From: JAGVDM01 sp964642315
GTDB lineage: Bacteria > Patescibacteriota > Gracilibacteria > Peribacterales > Peribacteraceae
NCBI GenBank assembly: GCA_964642315.1
Contig: CAZXOG010000001.1
Coordinates: 186,001 to 250,000, forward strand
Length of the DNA stretch: 64,000 bases
Direction: 5' to 3'
Under the pieces are notes generated by a model. It worked only from the letters and a program-made list of their open reading frames with translations, was not told the origin of the DNA and did not search any database. Of the stretch, positions 34,899 to 45,212 are shown piece after piece. Numbering within the stretch: the stretch's first letter is position 1; every line of letters starts with the position of its first letter. The position numbers were made by a program, and so were the translations under genes.

Positions 34899-35572
34899 GC
34901 GTGCGTGGGATGGATCAGTCCGTCCTGAATATGAATGGTGTGGTGGGCGAAAGCAGCGACACTCGGTTCGTGCGTCACCATCACGATGGTTTTCCCGTTC
35001 CGGTTCAATGTGGTGAGAATGCCCATCACTTCCTCCCCGGTTTTCGTGTCGAGCGCGCCCGTCGGCTCGTCCGCGAGGACGATAGCGGGGTCTGTCACGA
35101 TCGCACGGGCAATTGCCACGCGCTGCTGCTGCCCGCCGGAGAGTTCGTTCGGGTTGTGGGACATGCGTTCGCTGAGGCCCACGATATGCAGTGCCTCCCG
35201 CGCCCGAATTTCCGCCTGCGACCGGTGCACGCCCTGGTAGAGGAGCGGCTGCATCACCTGGCGCAGCGCATCCATCCGCGGGAGGAGGTTGAATGCCTGG
35301 AACACGAAACCGATTCTCCGGCTGCGGATGAATGCCTGCTCATCCTCGCTCACGTTCCCGACTTCCTTGTTCTCCAGCAGGTATGCGCCCGTCGTCGGCG
35401 TATCCAGCAGGCCGATGATGTTCATGAGCGTGGATTTCCCCGAGCCAGAGGGGCCCATGATTGCCACGAATTCCCCGGAGGCGATCGTGAGGGAGATGCC
35501 CCTCAGCACCTGGAGGCTCTCTGTGCCGAGCGGGTAGCTCTTCGTGATGTCGCGAAGGCGGATCATGGGCAT
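34895..35572 (-). CDS. MacB/LolD-type ABC transporter ATP-binding protein
   Basis: A 225-residue ATPase with Walker A GPSGSGKST, Q-loop FVFQAFNLL, signature LSGGQQQRVAIARA, Walker B IVLADEPTGALDTKTG and H-loop VTHEP. It powers the adjacent FtsX-type permease. Its start overlaps the adaptor stop (TAATG), implying translational coupling, and its end overlaps the permease start. MPMIRLRD allows a start two codons later. Confidence 0.93.
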   Translation of the reverse strand: MPMIRLRDITKSYPLGTESLQVLRGISLTIASGEFVAIMGPSGSGKSTLMNIIGLLDTPTTGAYLLENKEVGNVSEDEQAFIRSRRIGFVFQAFNLLPRMDALRQVMQPLLYQGVHRSQAEIRAREALHIVGLSERMSHNPNELSGGQQQRVAIARAIVTDPAIVLADEPTGALDTKTGEEVMGILTTLNRNGKTIVMVTHEPSVAAFAHHTIHIQDGLIHPTHA

Positions 35573-37623
35573 TAACGGGAGGTATTCGTTCGAGTGCCTC
35601 CCCCCGAAGGTCCGCCGAAGCCGCCCATGCCCCGCATGAACTGCCGTGCGGCATCATCTCCCTGATCCGTTGCCGTCGTCTCGGAGGCAAGGTTTACCGA
35701 AACAATCGCATCGCCTTCGCTGATGCCGGAGAGAATCTCCGTCACCTTGCCGTCGGTAACCCCCGTTTCCACGACGATGCTCTGTCCGTCAGGCGTGCGC
35801 ACCGTCGTCGTGTTCCCCGTGTGCTGCAGCGCGAGGTTCGGCACGGTGAGCACGTTCGTCTTGCTCGCGATGTCGATCGTCGCCACCGCTGTCATGCCCG
35901 AGAGGATCGTGAGATCGGCGGGTGTCGGCAGCTTGACCGAGACTTCGTACGATACCACGCCGGACTGCTCGACCGGCGTGGGGTTGATCTCGTCGATCGC
36001 GCCTTCGAACGTCTGGCCCGGCACGGCATCGAACGTGATGTGCGCGTTCATGCCGGTGCGCACCCGCACGACGTCCACCTGATCGAGGAGGATTGTGACG
36101 ATGAGGAAGTCGCGGTTCTCCAGCACGACGTACTTCTCTTCCGCGGTGTCGGCCAGGAGGTTATCGCCCACCTTGAAATCAAGACGACGGACGATGCCGT
36201 CGAATGGCGCGACGATTTGGTAGTCATCCACAGTTTTCTGCGTCTTCGCGAGCGAGGCCGCCCGCTGCGCGACATCGTTCTGCTTGAGCTGGATCTGAAT
36301 GTCCACGCCGGCAGTGGTGTTCGTGAGACCGGCTTTCTTCGAGGCGTAGTCCTCCTGCATCTTCGCGACGGCATCCTTCTGCTTCGCGAGATCGGCGGGG
36401 TTCTTTGTCTGCAGAATTTCCCGGTTCTCCTGCGCAAGCGCAAGCGCGTTCTCCGCCGTCTGCACGGCATCGATCTTCTGCTGGAGCGTTACACTGGGGA
36501 TGCCGCCGTTTTTCTTTGCGGAGACCGCGGCGAGATTCGCCTGCGCCGTAACGGCATCGTTTACGAGCCCCTTTGCAGTTGTGCGATTCGTATTCACGGT
36601 GTTGCGGTATGCCTGCAGGTCTTCCACGGTGAACCGGGGAGGATCCGTGGTTGCCCCCTGCAGGAGGGCATACGCGTTCTCCCCCAGCGCAGAGATTGCC
36701 TGGGCGAGCGCCTCTGCATCCGAGAGAGCATTCACGATCACATCCGGATCCTTCTCCGCCGAGAGCGTCGCGCCGTACTTCTTCCGCATGTCGTCGGCAG
36801 CATTCACCGCGCCGAGGTAATCCCACTCCGTGTCGAGCTTGAGCGCGAAGTCCGTGTAGAGCAGCGCGTCCACATCCAGCGTGTAGGTCCCCTGTGACGG
36901 ACGGGCCGATCCCCCCCGGGTGAGCACGTCGTAGAAGGAATCGAGGAGCTTCTCCGAGGACATCAGGATGTTCTGCGCAGTCGCCGCGATGGACTGCGTC
37001 TCTGTTTCGCGGGTTTTCTCCAGCTCGAGCTGCGCCTGCTTGAGCGCCGCGGTTTTCTCCTCCACCGATCGCTCTGCCGCGGCGATGGTCGAAGGGAGCT
37101 GCTGTTCCGTGACGAGGAGGGTTTCCTGTGCCTGCAGGAGCTGCCGCTCGGCTTCCCGCATCGAATTCTCGGCATCGAGGATCTCCTTCTCGCGGTCCAC
37201 CTGGAGCTGCCTGAGCTGCAGCGCGCTCGCACCGACAGCGAGCTGCGACTGCCGCATGTCGGCGAGCACGGTCGTCTTGTCGAGCTCCGCGATCACCTGC
37301 CCCTGCGTCACGTGGTCGCCTTCCTGCACGTGCACAGCGGCGACGGTGCCTTTCTGGTTGAACTTGAGTTGCTGTTCGCTCGCGAACGTCACCTGGCCGA
37401 TGGCGCTCACGGTCGTGACGATGTCGCCACGGCTGACGACGATGACGTCATTCGCCGCTTGAGACGATTCGTCGTCGTACGTGAAGATCACGAACGCGCC
37501 GCCGACGGTGATGGCTCCGCACAGGCCGAGGATGTAACTCCTGAGTGCAATGTGCTGCAGGAACGCGCGGATGCGCGGGGGAATGACGAGGAATCGGCGG
37601 AGATTCTCTGGGATCGCGACCAT
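35572..37623 (-). CDS. MacA/HlyD-type efflux adaptor with an extended coiled coil
   Basis: A 683-residue membrane-fusion protein. One N-terminal helix (about 28-50) is followed by the first lipoyl half (IGQVTFASEQQLKFNQKGTV), a very long helical hairpin of about 360 residues, the second lipoyl half (IVAPFDGIVRRLDFKVGDNL), a beta-barrel and a membrane-proximal domain. The C-terminus is Gly/Thr-rich. Adaptors of this group couple MacB-like transporters to export of peptides or lipids. The hairpin is unusually long compared with MacA of about 370-400 residues. It is second in the operon, 5 nt after a small membrane protein gene. Confidence 0.87.
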   Translation of the reverse strand: MVAIPENLRRFLVIPPRIRAFLQHIALRSYILGLCGAITVGGAFVIFTYDDESSQAANDVIVVSRGDIVTTVSAIGQVTFASEQQLKFNQKGTVAAVHVQEGDHVTQGQVIAELDKTTVLADMRQSQLAVGASALQLRQLQVDREKEILDAENSMREAERQLLQAQETLLVTEQQLPSTIAAAERSVEEKTAALKQAQLELEKTRETETQSIAATAQNILMSSEKLLDSFYDVLTRGGSARPSQGTYTLDVDALLYTDFALKLDTEWDYLGAVNAADDMRKKYGATLSAEKDPDVIVNALSDAEALAQAISALGENAYALLQGATTDPPRFTVEDLQAYRNTVNTNRTTAKGLVNDAVTAQANLAAVSAKKNGGIPSVTLQQKIDAVQTAENALALAQENREILQTKNPADLAKQKDAVAKMQEDYASKKAGLTNTTAGVDIQIQLKQNDVAQRAASLAKTQKTVDDYQIVAPFDGIVRRLDFKVGDNLLADTAEEKYVVLENRDFLIVTILLDQVDVVRVRTGMNAHITFDAVPGQTFEGAIDEINPTPVEQSGVVSYEVSVKLPTPADLTILSGMTAVATIDIASKTNVLTVPNLALQHTGNTTTVRTPDGQSIVVETGVTDGKVTEILSGISEGDAIVSVNLASETTATDQGDDAARQFMRGMGGFGGPSGGGTRTNTSR

Positions 37624-37628
37624 GGTGC

Positions 37629-38036
37629 TTAGAAGGAAGAGGCGGAAGATGAAGATGAAGAAGACGATGACGACGAACTGAGAGAACTGCTGGCTGCGGC
37701 ATCCGAAGATTGCTGCTGATCTCCGCTGCGCATGCGGTTGCCGCGCATGCCGCCTGGGGCCGGGAAATCCTCAATCCCGTGCTCGCGGGCGATCTCCTGC
37801 ACGGTTTTTCCGCCCTCCATTTCCGTCCGCAGTTCCTCCTCCGTCATCCCGAGCCGGTTGGCCATCCTGCCGATATCGGGCCCATTCCCCTGGCGCTGCC
37901 AGTTGCCGCCTCCCATGGGGGGGAATCCAGGTTCGGGCGAAGGGGCCAGAAGGCGGAATGCCCCGACGAAGAGCGTGAGCATGGCGAGGCCCGTGGCGAC
38001 GCCGAGGACGAATGAAATGGGGTGGAATTGACGCAT
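37629..38036 (-). CDS. Small membrane-anchored protein with Ser-rich tail
   Basis: A 135-residue protein. One N-terminal hydrophobic helix (FVLGVATGLAMLTLFVGAF) is followed by a Pro/Gly-rich linker, a helical repeat-like segment (ANRLGMTEEELRTEMEGGKT then VQEIAREHGI) and a C-terminal tail of about 20 serines. The helical segment resembles the TEEEL...GKTxxEIAxxxG motif seen in several small secreted bacterial proteins. As first gene of the efflux operon, it may be an accessory or sensor protein. The Ser codons are mixed, so this is not simple slippage. Confidence 0.65.
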   Translation of the reverse strand: MRQFHPISFVLGVATGLAMLTLFVGAFRLLAPSPEPGFPPMGGGNWQRQGNGPDIGRMANRLGMTEEELRTEMEGGKTVQEIAREHGIEDFPAPGGMRGNRMRSGDQQQSSDAAASSSLSSSSSSSSSSSSASSF

Positions 38037-38061
38037 AGAAAAATACTGGAAGAATATATCG

Positions 38062-38094
38062 AGTATAGGTTGGGGAGATTAAGGGGGGATTAAG
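38062..38094 (-). promoter_or_regulatory. Response-regulator-type promoter of the efflux operon
   Basis: Minus strand, 5' to 3': CTTAATC (38094-38088), 4 nt, CTTAATC (38083-38077), 9 nt, -10 box TATACT (38067-38062). The two half-sites are 11 bp apart, one helical turn, and sit where a -35 box would be. The first gene starts at 38036. Confidence 0.8.
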
Positions 38095-38132
38095 AGATGC
38101 CACGGGCTTCATGACTGCAAAAGGGCGTGATT

Positions 38133-38165
38133 CTTAATCCGGTCTTAATCTGCGTGGGGTACGAT
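38133..38165 (+). promoter_or_regulatory. Response-regulator-type promoter of the two-component operon
   Basis: CTTAATC (38133-38139), 4 nt, CTTAATC (38144-38150), 9 nt, -10 box TACGAT (38160-38165), then 20 nt to the ATG. The geometry is identical to the divergent efflux promoter, implying autoregulation. Confidence 0.8.
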
Positions 38166-38185
38166 GCCGCCATCGGACGATTCCC

Positions 38186-38851
38186 ATGCATATCCTCCTC
38201 ATTGAAGATCAGGAGAAGTTGGCCGGGAACATCGCGCAGTTCCTCGCGCTCGAGCACTACGCGGTGACCGTCGCGCACGACGGCAAGGAGGGCTTCGAGA
38301 AAGCCATGACGCAGGACATCGACCTCCTCATCCTCGACATCAACCTCCCCGGCATGGATGGCTACCTGATCTGTTCCATGCTTCGCAAGGAGAAGAAAAA
38401 TATGCCTATTCTCATGCTCACTGCCCGCTCGTCTCAGCGTGACATCGTGCAGGGGCTCAACCTCGGTGCCGACGATTACCTGTGCAAACCATTCGACCTT
38501 CGCGAGCTCCTGGCGCGCGTGCGGGCGCTGCTGCGGCGCAACGGCCAGCACAAGGATCCGAGCCTCTCGGCGGGGGATATCACGCTCAATACGAACACGC
38601 GCGAGGCGCAGAGGAAGGGGAAGAAGGTGAATCTCTCCCCGAAGGAATTCGCGCTCCTCGAGTTCCTGCTCCAGCACAAAGGCTCCGTGCAGGATCGGCC
38701 GCGGATCATCGAGCACGTGTGGGGCGGCAGGGACGAGCTCCTCTTCTCGCAGACGGTGGATGTCCACGTTGCATACCTTCGGCGTAAGCTTGGTAAAGGT
38801 CTCATCGAGACGGTTCCCGGCAAGGGGTACGTCATTCCTTCCGACGACTAG
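38186..38851 (+). CDS. OmpR-family response regulator
   Basis: A 221-residue regulator. The receiver domain covers 1-115, with acidic pocket E7/D8, phospho-acceptor D51 (LILDINLPG) and Lys in DYLCKPF. A winged-helix DNA-binding domain covers about 125-218 (LSPKEFALLEFLLQHKG, VDVHVAYLRRKLG, VPGKGYVI). OmpR-type proteins bind tandem repeats about 11 bp apart, exactly what is seen before this operon, the divergent efflux operon and the 40142 gene. It is followed 3 nt later by its kinase. Confidence 0.95.
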   Translation: MHILLIEDQEKLAGNIAQFLALEHYAVTVAHDGKEGFEKAMTQDIDLLILDINLPGMDGYLICSMLRKEKKNMPILMLTARSSQRDIVQGLNLGADDYLCKPFDLRELLARVRALLRRNGQHKDPSLSAGDITLNTNTREAQRKGKKVNLSPKEFALLEFLLQHKGSVQDRPRIIEHVWGGRDELLFSQTVDVHVAYLRRKLGKGLIETVPGKGYVIPSDD

Positions 38852-38854
38852 CGC

Positions 38855-40048
38855 ATGTTCCGGAGAATCAGTATCACCATCGCCCTGCAGTTCACGGCGT
38901 TCGTGTTCCTGCTCTTCCTCGTGAACGGAGCGCTCTTCCTTGCTGCGGATCTCGGCAACGCGCGGCGGCAGACGCAGTTCCGCCTTGCGCGGGCAATGGA
39001 TGTGCTGAAGGAGAGGCCGGTGATGACGATGATGGAGGAATGGCCCGCCGACTTTGCTCCGCCCATGCCGCCACGGATGCGCGAGCATGTGCGCATTCTG
39101 GATGCGGGGGGCAATGCGGTGTACAGCAGCGGATTCTTCACGGATCTCCCCTTGGGCAAGGAGGAGGGGATTTCCCGTCTGACCGTGCAGAACGAGCAGT
39201 ACGCGATTCTCACGGCTCCGATTGTGCGAGACGGCCGGCGCGAGGGCACGGTGCAGATCGCGGAACTCGAACGGTTCCAGCGGGAAGACGTGCTCACCCG
39301 CGCTCTTCTCTACCTACTCGTGAGCGCAGGCATTTCCGGTCTCACGTTCCTCGTGGGGCTTGCGTTCGCGGAGCGGAGCCTCCGGCCGGTGAAGCAGATG
39401 GTCGAGCGCCTGGAGCAGTTCACGCAGGACGCGAGCCACGAGCTGCGCACGCCGCTCGCCGCCCTTAGCTCATCGCTCGATCTTGCGCTGAAATCGAAGA
39501 AGTACCGGGAGGGCATCCTCTCCGCCAAAGAGGATCTTCGGCAGGTGGCGGCGCTCGCGGAGCGCCTGCTCGATCTCGCGCGTCTGGACCGGTTCACCAT
39601 CGATGCGGCTTCCGTCGATTTCTCCGGTCTCGTGGGGGAGGCAGTCCGGCGCCACAGCGCACAGGCTGCGGAGAAGCATCTTGCAATTGAGAGCTCTGTA
39701 ACTCCCGGCGTGACGGTGCACGGCGACGCGGCGCTGCTCCGGCAGGTGCTCGCGAATCTCCTGATGAACGCGGTGAAGTTCAGTACAGCACGCGGCGGCA
39801 CCATTCGCATCCGGCTCACGCGGGATGCGCTCGTCGTCGCGGATGAGGGGGTCGGCATCGCCAAACGCGACCTGCCCCATGTCTTCGACCGGTTCTACCA
39901 GGCCGAGCACTCCCGCAGCCATGGCGGATTCGGCCTCGGCCTCGCGCTCGTGAAGCGGATTGTGGAACTGCACGGATGGAAGATCTTCGTCCAGAGTAAA
40001 GAGGGGAAAGGCACGGCATTCACCGTGAGTTTCCCGTCGCAATCGTAA
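38855..40048 (+). CDS. Sensor histidine kinase
   Basis: A 397-residue membrane kinase. TM1 is at about 5-30 (ITIALQFTAFVFLLFLVNGA), then an extracytoplasmic sensor of about 110 residues, and TM2 at about 150-170. HisKA follows with H195 in QDASHELRTPLAAL, and the HATPase domain has NLLMNAVKFS (N box), DEGVGIAK (G1), FDRFYQAEHS and GGFGLGLALVK. It is the cognate partner of the upstream regulator by operon position. The sensor region has no recognised ligand motif. Confidence 0.93.
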   Translation: MFRRISITIALQFTAFVFLLFLVNGALFLAADLGNARRQTQFRLARAMDVLKERPVMTMMEEWPADFAPPMPPRMREHVRILDAGGNAVYSSGFFTDLPLGKEEGISRLTVQNEQYAILTAPIVRDGRREGTVQIAELERFQREDVLTRALLYLLVSAGISGLTFLVGLAFAERSLRPVKQMVERLEQFTQDASHELRTPLAALSSSLDLALKSKKYREGILSAKEDLRQVAALAERLLDLARLDRFTIDAASVDFSGLVGEAVRRHSAQAAEKHLAIESSVTPGVTVHGDAALLRQVLANLLMNAVKFSTARGGTIRIRLTRDALVVADEGVGIAKRDLPHVFDRFYQAEHSRSHGGFGLGLALVKRIVELHGWKIFVQSKEGKGTAFTVSFPSQS

Positions 40049-40060
40049 GCGGAGACCGGC

Positions 40061-40093
40061 CTTAATCGTCCCTTAAGATCCACTCCGTACACT
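40061..40093 (+). promoter_or_regulatory. Third response-regulator-type promoter
   Basis: CTTAATC (40061-40067), 4 nt, CTTAAGA (40072-40078), 9 nt, -10 box TACACT (40088-40093). It has the same spacing as the two promoters at 38062-38165, with two changed bases in the second half-site. It drives the secreted-protein gene at 40142. Confidence 0.78.
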
Positions 40094-40141
40094 GCGGGGC
40101 AGTCGCGCGATATGTTCCCTATTTCTTTCCATTTTTCTCGT

Positions 40142-40669
40142 ATGAAAGTTTCCCACACACTTCTCCTCGGTTCTGCCGCCATGTCGGCTGTCCTCGTTTC
40201 CGCCTCGGCGGCATTCGCCGCCCAGGCAGACAGCGGCACGCCGCGCGCCGCGCGCGAGTTCCCCGTTCCGACGCAGCAGTGCCTCCAGGCGCTCGCGGCG
40301 AAGGAGGAAGTCGTTCTCGCGGAGTTCGACAGCCAATCCGCTCAGCGCAAGGCCGCAGTGCAGGCGCACCGCGACGCTCTTGCTGCCGCGGCGGCGATTG
40401 CCGATGACGATGAGCGCAAGGCTGCGATGCAGCAGGCCCGCGAGGCATTTCGTGCCGACATGCAGGAGCCGTCCGAAGCCATGCAGGCGGCCATGGATGC
40501 CGTGCGCGATGCGTGCGGCGGCGGGTTCGGCCAGGGTTTCGGCCCCGGCTCTGGACCGATGAAGGGGATGATGCGGGGCGGCATGCACGGAGAACGGCGC
40601 GGCGGCACCGGTTCCTGCGGCAATGCCGCAACGGTAGGAGAGGGCAATGCAAACCAGGACAACGAGTAG
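40142..40669 (+). CDS. Secreted helical protein with Met/Gly-rich tail (Spy-like by context)
   Basis: A 175-residue protein. The signal peptide MKVSHTLLLGSAAMSAVLVS is cut after AAFA. A charged helical region (about 45-130) with few Cys follows, then a tail rich in Gly, Met, His and Arg (PMKGMMRGGMHGERRGG). Small secreted helical proteins are typical targets of envelope-stress two-component systems, as CpxP/Spy are in enterobacteria, but I see no LTxxQ motif, so homology is not claimed. The Met/His tail could bind copper. An upstream in-frame ATG at 40112 would spoil the signal peptide. Confidence 0.68.
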   Translation: MKVSHTLLLGSAAMSAVLVSASAAFAAQADSGTPRAAREFPVPTQQCLQALAAKEEVVLAEFDSQSAQRKAAVQAHRDALAAAAAIADDDERKAAMQQAREAFRADMQEPSEAMQAAMDAVRDACGGGFGQGFGPGSGPMKGMMRGGMHGERRGGTGSCGNAATVGEGNANQDNE

Positions 40670-40733
40670 CACATCATCGGCCGGGATAGGTGCGAACAAC
40701 GCTGCCTGCCACGGCGGCGTTTTCGCAGTGCGC

Positions 40734-42530
<1,797 letters not shown>

Positions 42531-42543
42531 GGGGCGAAAGTTG

Positions 42544-42565
42544 CCGCACTCTACAGAGAGTGCGG
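42544..42565. repeat. 9-bp inverted repeat overlapping the typA -10 box
   Basis: CCGCACTCT - ACAG - AGAGTGCGG. On the minus strand the second arm contains TAGAGT, the best -10 candidate for typA. It could be an operator or a structure formed by readthrough from the helicase gene upstream. No T-run follows. Confidence 0.5.
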
Positions 42566-42602
42566 GGGGCTGTGAATACGCGCAGCCGAGAAAACCGCGC
42601 GT

Positions 42603-43949
42603 TTATCGTGGGCGTTTTCTGTCGCGGTCCCTGCGGCGAAATCCCCGCTCATGCCGTGGCTGGCGGGAGAATCGAGAGGGACGTTGCTGCCACGGGCGTT
42701 CTTCCCGATGCGGGGTTTCGTGCAGGGCCGGTGGGGGAGGGGCAGGCGGCAGGGCAGGGAGGGATTTACGCTTGAGCGAGGACCGGATGAGCCGTTCGAT
42801 GTCGCGGATGTCCGCAGTCTGATCCGGCGTGGCAAACGAGATGGCGCAGCCTTCGCGTCCGGCGCGGCCCGTTCGGCCGATGCGGTGCACGTAGTCGCCC
42901 GGATCGCTCGGCAGATCGAAGTTGATCACTGCTTCAATGCCCGTCACGTCGATCCCGCGGGAGGCGATATCGGTTGCCACGAGCACCCGGAACACGCCGC
43001 TCTTGAACCCGTCGAGGGCGGCGCGCCGCTGCGCGAGCGAGCGGTTGGCGTGGATCTCCGCGGCGGTATGCCCCATCTTCCGCACGGCCAGCGTGATCTT
43101 CTTGGCGCCGTACTTGGTGCGGGAGAACACGAGCACGGTGCCCTGGTGCTCCGCGAGCATCGCGGCGAGCAGGGGGAGCTTCTCGTGTTTCTGCACGATG
43201 AAGAGCTCCTGGCGGATTGCGCCGATCGTGGTGCCCGGCGGCGCCACCTCGATGCGCAGCGGCAGGCGCAGCTCGCGGTGCGCGAGCTGCATGATGTCTG
43301 CGGGCATGGTGGCGGAGAAGAGCAGGGTCTGCCGTTCCTTGGGGACATGGCGGAGGATCTCGTTGATCTGGGGACGGAAGCCCATGTCGAACATGCGGTC
43401 CGCCTCGTCGAGCACGAGGATGGAGACCTCGCGCAGCGTGATGCTCTTCTGCTGCAGGTGGTCGTTCAGGCGCCCCGGCGTGGCGATCACCACGCGGGGA
43501 TTCTGGCGGATCGCGCGCTTCTGCTGCTCGATCGGCGCGCCGCCCACGAGCACCGCGGTGCGGATTCCGAGCGCCGGCGCGAACGTCGCGAGCGATTCCT
43601 CCACCTGGTAGGCGAGCTCCCGCGTGGGCACTACCACGAGCCCGCGGCCGGGGCCGCTTGCGAGGCGCTGGAGCATGGGGATGCCGAATGCGAAGGTCTT
43701 GCCCGTGCCGGTCTGCGCGATACCCACCAGATCCTTGCCCGCGAGCCCAGCCGGAATGGATTGTTCCTGAATGGGCGTTGGCACGGTGAAGTTGCGGTTC
43801 GCGAGGATCGCGAGGATCTGCGACATGATGCCGAGCGACGAGAAGGATGCCGGGGCATCGTCCTGCACTGCCGGTTGTGCGGCATGGGCGTGCGCGCCGT
43901 TCCCCCCCGGCCTCTGGGCGGGGTGGTGATGGTTCTGCGGAACGATCAT
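42603..43949 (-). CDS. DEAD-box RNA helicase
   Basis: A 448-residue helicase. After a His/Pro/Ala-rich 40-residue N-terminus, the motifs follow in order: Q motif (PTPIQEQSIP), I AQTGTGKT, Ia PTRELA, Ib TPGR, II DEAD, III SAT, V RGIDV and VI HRIGRTGR. The C-terminal tail is Arg/Pro-rich (RRRDRDRKRPR), suited to RNA binding, as in RhlE. I start at ATG 43949 because TACAAT (43963-43958) ends 8 nt upstream. Confidence 0.94.
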   Translation of the reverse strand: MIVPQNHHHPAQRPGGNGAHAHAAQPAVQDDAPASFSSLGIMSQILAILANRNFTVPTPIQEQSIPAGLAGKDLVGIAQTGTGKTFAFGIPMLQRLASGPGRGLVVVPTRELAYQVEESLATFAPALGIRTAVLVGGAPIEQQKRAIRQNPRVVIATPGRLNDHLQQKSITLREVSILVLDEADRMFDMGFRPQINEILRHVPKERQTLLFSATMPADIMQLAHRELRLPLRIEVAPPGTTIGAIRQELFIVQKHEKLPLLAAMLAEHQGTVLVFSRTKYGAKKITLAVRKMGHTAAEIHANRSLAQRRAALDGFKSGVFRVLVATDIASRGIDVTGIEAVINFDLPSDPGDYVHRIGRTGRAGREGCAISFATPDQTADIRDIERLIRSSLKRKSLPALPPAPPPPALHETPHREERPWQQRPSRFSRQPRHERGFRRRDRDRKRPR

Positions 43950-44022
43950 CTGCGCAAATTGTAGCGAAAAAACCGGCACGCAGCCACCGTTTCCCGCGGA
44001 ATCTTGCAGGGGAATGCGCCGC

Positions 44023-44427
44023 TCAGCGGTTCATCCACGCCACGCCCGCCTGCAGCACGGCGGCGAATGCCACCCAGAGCAGGTAGGGCGCCTGCGCCCA
44101 GGCTACCCACCGCGAGTACGGGCGGACGGCGCGCATCATCCACACAATGGTCACGAGCACCACGAGGATGTCCGCGAGCGCAAGCACCTGATCCTTCAGG
44201 CTGATCTGCAGCGGCCGGAAGAGCAGGTTCGCGGCGAGGTTCAGCGCGAACGGCGCCGCGATGCGCACCGGCCAGTCGCGCCCCGCAACCTTGAGGAACA
44301 CGTACCCGAAGGACACGATGATGATCGTGTAGAGCACGGACCACACGGGGGCAAACACCCACGCGGGCGGCGCGAACCACGGTTTGGCAAGCTCTGCGTA
44401 CCAGAGGGCGTTCTCGGCGGCGGTCAT
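44023..44427 (-). CDS. TspO/MBR-family membrane protein
   Basis: A 134-residue five-helix protein. WFAPPAWVFAPVWSVLYTII is the conserved first-loop/TM2 signature, LNLAANLLFRPLQ matches TM3 and APYLLWVAFAAVLQ matches TM5. TspO proteins bind tetrapyrroles and are tied to stress; the bacterial role varies. TAGACT (44439-44434) ends exactly 6 nt before the ATG, giving a leaderless mRNA. Confidence 0.9.
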   Translation of the reverse strand: MTAAENALWYAELAKPWFAPPAWVFAPVWSVLYTIIIVSFGYVFLKVAGRDWPVRIAAPFALNLAANLLFRPLQISLKDQVLALADILVVLVTIVWMMRAVRPYSRWVAWAQAPYLLWVAFAAVLQAGVAWMNR

Positions 44428-44450
44428 GCGGGCAGTCTAGCAGGTGCTCA

Positions 44451-45014
44451 TCATTCTTCGTAGCCCCACGCCTGCATCCATCCTTGCATCGTTTCGATCT
44501 CCGCCTGCTGGGCGGAGATGATCTCCTGCGCCATGCGTCTGATCTCCGGATGCTTGGCGGATGTGAGGGCCTCCTGCGCCATCTCGATCGCGCCCTGGTG
44601 GTGGGGGATCATCATCGTGAGGAACGCCTCATCGAACTCGTCGCCCGTCTTGCTCTCCATCATTTCCGTCATGTCCTCCATGGACATGCCCATTGCGTCA
44701 TCCTCGTCCTCCATATCCATGCCCATCCTCCACATCACCCCGCGGTCGATCATCGTCTTCCCTTTGCCGAAGCACCCGCCGCCGGCCCAGCCCCCGCGCA
44801 TCGGCATGCCGCCCGTGCTGAGAAACCCCACGAGGATACCGCCAATCACGAGGCCGATGCCCCAGGCCTTGAGCTGCTTTTCCTCAAGCTGCTTAGCCGC
44901 CCACAGAACGAGGAAGAGCACGCCGACGACGAATGCGAGCATGGCGAGCGCGTGCGCTCCCCAGAGGAGAGGCATGCCGGCATTCCAGCCGGTGGTGTTC
45001 ATCATGTGCATCAT
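44451..45014 (-). CDS. DUF305 protein with membrane anchor (possible copper binding)
   Basis: A 187-residue protein. Two hydrophobic helices (about 20-40 and 50-70) are followed by a Gly/Met-rich linker and a DUF305 domain with FDEAFLTMMIPHHQGAIEMA. DUF305 members such as cyanobacterial CopM bind copper through Met and His residues, and this protein is very rich in Met (DAMGMSMEDMTEMME). It may cooperate with the copper module at the window start, though it is far away. TATACT (45044-45039) is followed by a C-rich leader; start ATG 45014. Confidence 0.8.
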   Translation of the reverse strand: MMHMMNTTGWNAGMPLLWGAHALAMLAFVVGVLFLVLWAAKQLEEKQLKAWGIGLVIGGILVGFLSTGGMPMRGGWAGGGCFGKGKTMIDRGVMWRMGMDMEDEDDAMGMSMEDMTEMMESKTGDEFDEAFLTMMIPHHQGAIEMAQEALTSAKHPEIRRMAQEIISAQQAEIETMQGWMQAWGYEE

Positions 45015-45076
45015 GGGTGTGTGGGGTAGGGGAGCCCGAGTATACCCGCGCACGCGGAACGCAGTCAGTTGTGCAA

Positions 45077-45196
45077 ATGGAGTGTTTTGTGATCTTGGTG
45101 ACGGTTATTGGTTTGTTCGTTGGCAAGCGGAACGGTCGTGAACTTTATAGTTGGGTCCTAGACAACGTCCTTGGGCGTCGTATTTCAGGAACCTGA
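45077..45196 (+). CDS. Possible 39-residue membrane peptide
   Basis: ATG 45077 to the stop at 45196. The peptide MECFVILVTVIGLFVGKRNG continues to a charged amphipathic end (SWVLDNVLGRRISGT). The hydrophobic-then-basic layout resembles a small membrane protein, but no promoter or ribosome site is clear and the base composition is changing here. Weak call. Confidence 0.25.
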   Translation: MECFVILVTVIGLFVGKRNGRELYSWVLDNVLGRRISGT

Positions 45197-45212
45197 GGGC
45201 AAGACGGTCACA

